Origin: Candidatus Omnitrophota bacterium
Lineage (GTDB): Bacteria; Omnitrophota; Gorgyraeia; 1-14-0-20-64-10; JACQQZ01
Assembly: GCA_016206635.1 (NCBI GenBank)
Contig: JACQRF010000033.1
Span: forward strand, 1 to 16,586
DNA length: 16,586 nucleotides
Direction of reading: 5' to 3'
The translations under genes were made by a program, and so were the position numbers. Shown one piece after another: positions 14,647 to 16,586 of this stretch. The stretch's first letter is position 1; each line of letters begins with the position of its first letter. Below the pieces are notes generated by a model. The model did not search any database and had not been told where the DNA came from. It saw only the letters and a list, made by a program, of their open reading frames with translations.

Positions 14647-14982
14647 ATGGTGCGTGCGATGTCAACCCCCCAGCCGGTCATCCGTCGGATCACCGAGATT
14701 CTCAAGCGCCGGTACCGGCCGGAGCAGATGATTCTCTTCGGCTCGTACGCGGCGGGCACAACCCACAAAGACAGCGATATTGATCTATTGGTGGTGAAGA
14801 CGACCACTAAACCATTTTTCCGGCGGTTGGTCGAGGTGCGGCGGTTGGTGGCAAAGGCCCGCCGCGGCTACCCGTTTGACCCCGTCGTGTTGACCCCGGC
14901 TGAGTTGAAACATCGATTGGCGATCGGCGACCAATTCCTCCGCGATATTCTCCAACATGGGCGCATCCTCTATGGCCATTGA
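14647..14982 (+). CDS. MNT-family nucleotidyltransferase (antitoxin-type partner)
   Basis: Small 111-aa protein of the minimal nucleotidyltransferase fold (pol beta superfamily). ILFGSYAAG at 29-37 and DSDIDLLVV at 42-50 give the catalytic pattern GSx10DxD (S33, D44, D46). A third acidic residue may be the D of FDPVVL. In characterised MntA/HepT pairs such a protein adds AMP to its HEPN partner and neutralises it; the same is inferred here. Starts at ATG 14647 or 14659; neither has a ribosome site, and the promoter predicts a leader of 2 or 14 nt. It overlaps the HEPN gene, forming a two-gene operon closed by a terminator. Accessory, not part of dcw. Confidence 0.85.
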   Translation: MVRAMSTPQPVIRRITEILKRRYRPEQMILFGSYAAGTTHKDSDIDLLVVKTTTKPFFRRLVEVRRLVAKARRGYPFDPVVLTPAELKHRLAIGDQFLRDILQHGRILYGH

Positions 14983-15361
14983 TCAGGGGGCGTGGTATCC
15001 GGCCGAGTGGTTCAAGAAAGGCGGTGAGGATCTCGCGCGGGTCGGTCGGCGGTTGCGGGAAGGGGATACCGAGGATGCCGCGTTCCATCTTCAACAGGCC
15101 CTTGAGAAATACCTGAAAGGGTTCCTGCTGTCGAAGGGGTGGTCGCTCAAAAAAATCCATGATCTCGAGGCGTTGTTGGACGATGCGGTGACGCACGCGC
15201 CCGCGCTGGAGCGGTATCGGCCGCTCGTCCAGCAGGTGACGGGCTACTATCTCCTCGAGCGGTATCCCTCGGTGGAGGCGGCGCCGACGCGGTCGGAGGT
15301 CACCAGCGCCTACCGCAAAGCGCAGGCGCTCGTTCGGCGGCTCGGGACCCCGTGCGCTTGA
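14957..15361 (+). CDS. HEPN-domain protein, partner of the MNT nucleotidyltransferase
   Basis: 134 aa, all-helical, resembling the HEPN family of Pfam PF05168: WFKKGGEDL near the start, DAAFHLQQALEKYLKGFLL (40-58) as the core helix, KIHDLEALL (66-74), and the RYPSVEAAPT segment (102-111) before a last helix. Many HEPN proteins of MNT pairs are RNase toxins with an Rx4-6H motif; I find no such motif here, so nuclease activity is uncertain. The start may be ATG 14957 (26-nt overlap with the MNT gene) or ATG 14972 (11-nt overlap); the latter drops only five residues. Stop TGA 15359-15361. Probably a toxin-antitoxin or nucleotide-signalling pair. Confidence 0.8.
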   Translation: MGASSMAIDQGAWYPAEWFKKGGEDLARVGRRLREGDTEDAAFHLQQALEKYLKGFLLSKGWSLKKIHDLEALLDDAVTHAPALERYRPLVQQVTGYYLLERYPSVEAAPTRSEVTSAYRKAQALVRRLGTPCA

Positions 15362-15391
15362 CGGCGCGGGCCATGGCCGTATATTGATCGC

Positions 15392-15407
15392 GCAACCGCA
15401 AGGTTGC
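15392..15407 (+). other. Small GNRA-capped hairpin
   Basis: GCAACC and GGTTGC pair around a GCAA tetraloop, 15 nt before the terminator stem. Probably part of the 3' untranslated structure of the MNT/HEPN transcript. Confidence 0.35.
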
Positions 15408-15422
15408 ACTATTCGATGGCTT

Positions 15423-15451
15423 GGGGGCGTCCTTTGAGGGACGCCCCCTTT
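15423..15451 (+). terminator. Intrinsic terminator after the MNT/HEPN operon
   Basis: A perfect 10-bp stem GGGGGCGTCC/GGACGCCCCC with a 6-nt loop, then TTTGCTCT. The T run is short but the stem is very strong. The minus strand has no T run, so it acts on the + strand and separates MNT/HEPN from yggS. Confidence 0.75.
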
Positions 15452-15484
15452 GCTCTATCCGAAGCCAGATAAAACTGGAACCGA

Positions 15485-15513
15485 TTGACAGGGTAAGGGT
15501 TCCGCCGTACAAT
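15485..15513 (+). promoter_or_regulatory. Sigma70-type promoter of yggS-proC
   Basis: TTGACA (15485-15490), 17-bp spacer, TACAAT (15508-15513). The predicted +1 is about 15520, four bases before the ATG at 15524, so the mRNA is nearly leaderless. No Shine-Dalgarno is present. Confidence 0.8.
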
Positions 15514-15523
15514 TGGCCGTTCT

Positions 15524-16201
15524 ATGGTTGCCACCAAGCTGCAGGCGGTCCGGGCACGGATCGCGGACGCCGCCCGTCGTGCTGGACGCCCTCCTGAATC
15601 TGTCCGCCTGATCTGCGTGACCAAGTCCGCCACGGTTGACCAGGTCCGGGCCGCCATCGCTGCCGGCGCCGCCGATTTCGGGGAGAATCGCGTGCAGGAC
15701 GCCGCCCCGAAGATTGATGCCGTGGGCCGATCCGGCACCTGGCACATGATCGGCCACCTCCAGCGGAATAAGGCGAAGGCCGCGCTCGAGCGGTTCGCGT
15801 GGATCCACTCGGTGGACACCGTCGCGCTGGCCCTGATGCTGGAGCGGCAGGCCGCCGCCTCCGGGCGCACCGTGCCGATCCTGATCGAGGTCAATGTTGC
15901 CGGCGAAGCGACGAAGCACGGCGTGCCGCCCGAGGCGGTGGATCCGTTGTTGGCGGTGATCGGGACGCTCCCGCATCTACAGGCCAAAGGGTTGATGACG
16001 ATGGCCCCGCTCATTCCCGGTCCCGGGCACAGGCGTGTGCCCGGGACCGGCGAGGAATCGCGGCCGCACTTCCGGACCTTGCGGCAATTGGCCGAGCGGT
16101 TCAAGCTGTCGGAGCTCTCGATGGGCATGAGCCAGGATTTCGAGGTGGCGGTGGAGGAAGGGGCGACGATGGTGCGCGTCGGGACGGCGATCTTCGGATG
16201 A
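15524..16201 (+). CDS. yggS: PLP-binding homeostasis protein YggS/YlmE (PLPBP)
   Basis: 225-aa single-domain protein of alanine racemase N-terminal fold that binds pyridoxal phosphate and balances vitamin B6 and amino acid pools. Seen are CVTKSATVDQ with the PLP lysine K34, DFGENRVQDA, HMIGHLQRNKAK, IHSVDT, LIEVNVAGE, GLMTMAP and the strongly conserved LSMGMSQDFEVAVEEGATMVRVGTAIFG. Residues 165-176 (PGPGHRRVPGTG) are an extra Gly/Pro/Arg-rich insert encoded by a 34-nt palindrome, in the surface loop between the MAP strand and the next helix. It has its own promoter and overlaps proC by 4 nt (ATGA). In many bacteria yggS-proC follows ftsZ. Confidence 0.95.
   Translation: MVATKLQAVRARIADAARRAGRPPESVRLICVTKSATVDQVRAAIAAGAADFGENRVQDAAPKIDAVGRSGTWHMIGHLQRNKAKAALERFAWIHSVDTVALALMLERQAAASGRTVPILIEVNVAGEATKHGVPPEAVDPLLAVIGTLPHLQAKGLMTMAPLIPGPGHRRVPGTGEESRPHFRTLRQLAERFKLSELSMGMSQDFEVAVEEGATMVRVGTAIFG
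16017..16050 (+). repeat. Palindromic element inserted in frame in yggS
   Basis: A perfect 15-bp inverted repeat (16017-16031 and 16036-16050) with loop GGCG. It encodes about 12 residues absent from usual YggS proteins and keeps the frame, as Rickettsia palindromic elements do. Its arm shares CGGTsCCrGGC with the ddl palindrome; the differing bases covary. Confidence 0.75.
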
Positions 16202-16586
16202 GACTCCGCCAGCGAATCGGGGTGATTGGCTGCGGCACGATGGGCGGCGCCATCTTGCGGCGGCTCGTGGCGGCCGACGCTGTGCCAGCGGCCCGGCTGC
16301 AGGGAACCGATCCTTCCGCGGCCCGGCGGATCACGTTGCGGCGCCTGGGTCTTCGGGTCGCAGCGTCGAACGCCAGGCTGGCACGCACGAGCGAGATTGT
16401 GCTCCTGGCGGTCAAGCCACAGGAACTGGACGCCGTGTTGAGAGAGATTGCCTCGGCGTTGACGCCGCGGCAGGTCGTCGTCTCGATCGCCGCGGGGCGC
16501 TCCACGCGTTGGATCGAGCGGCGGCTGCCAGTTCGCGTGCCGGTGGTGCGGGCGATGCCCAATATGCCGGCGCAGATCGGGCAGGG
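16198..16586 (+). CDS. proC: Pyrroline-5-carboxylate reductase ProC, N-terminal part (cut by window end)
   Basis: Open reading frame from ATG 16198 through the window end, 129 codons. It starts with the Rossmann motif IGVIGCGTMGGAIL, then VLLAVKPQ, VVSIAAG and VVRAMPNMPAQIGQG, all hallmarks of P5C reductase, the NAD(P)H-dependent last step of proline synthesis in the cytoplasm. Only about the first half of a normal protein of some 270 aa is visible. The ATGA overlap with yggS makes a bicistronic operon, a common bacterial pairing. Confidence 0.95.
   Translation, partial: MRLRQRIGVIGCGTMGGAILRRLVAADAVPAARLQGTDPSAARRITLRRLGLRVAASNARLARTSEIVLLAVKPQELDAVLREIASALTPRQVVVSIAAGRSTRWIERRLPVRVPVVRAMPNMPAQIGQ

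Noticed and set aside
14507..14731. Small open frame of 74 codons overlapping the MNT start
   Set aside because: Low-complexity Gly/Arg/Pro sequence crossing a hairpin, a promoter and the start of a real gene; no ribosome site.

Overview
The window is high-GC bacterial DNA. It carries most of a division and cell wall (dcw) cluster, all on the + strand: the 3' end of ftsI, then murE, murF, mraY, murD, ftsW, murG, murC, murB, ddl, ftsQ and ftsA. Neighbouring genes mostly overlap by 1 to 28 nt. The only gaps are mraY-murD (34 nt) and ddl-ftsQ (28 nt), so this is very probably one translationally coupled operon entering from the left. MurE has the DNPR motif of meso-diaminopimelate-adding enzymes, and the set as a whole makes lipid II and builds the divisome. 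The sequence does not fix the phylum. Gene order and base composition would suit a diderm lineage such as Nitrospirota, NC10 or a deltaproteobacterial relative, but that is a guess.

Right of ftsA the usual order breaks. ftsZ, expected next, is absent. In its place (13158-15523) are a secreted protein with four DUF4214-type repeats, a scar carrying a second copy of the ftsA 3' end followed by an orphan Shine-Dalgarno-like AGGAGGT, and a two-gene MNT nucleotidyltransferase/HEPN module of toxin-antitoxin type ending in an intrinsic terminator. After that come yggS (PLP homeostasis) and proC (cut by the window end), genes that often follow ftsZ. The window therefore looks like a dcw-ylm junction where ftsZ has been lost or moved and accessory DNA has come in.

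Three patterns deserve attention. (1) A 52-bp direct repeat (50/52 identical, both differences synonymous in ftsA) flanks the DUF4214 gene like att sites or the product of a single-crossover integration. (2) Two perfect palindromes, one supplying the ddl stop codon and one lying in frame inside yggS, share an 11-nt arm whose differences are compensated on the other arm. This suggests a mobile REP-like hairpin family that can enter coding sequence. (3) All three transcription units right of ftsA have a sigma70-type promoter with 17-bp spacing whose -10 box ends only 6 to 10 nt before the start codon, predicting leaderless or nearly leaderless mRNAs. The dcw genes instead use Shine-Dalgarno sites and coupling.
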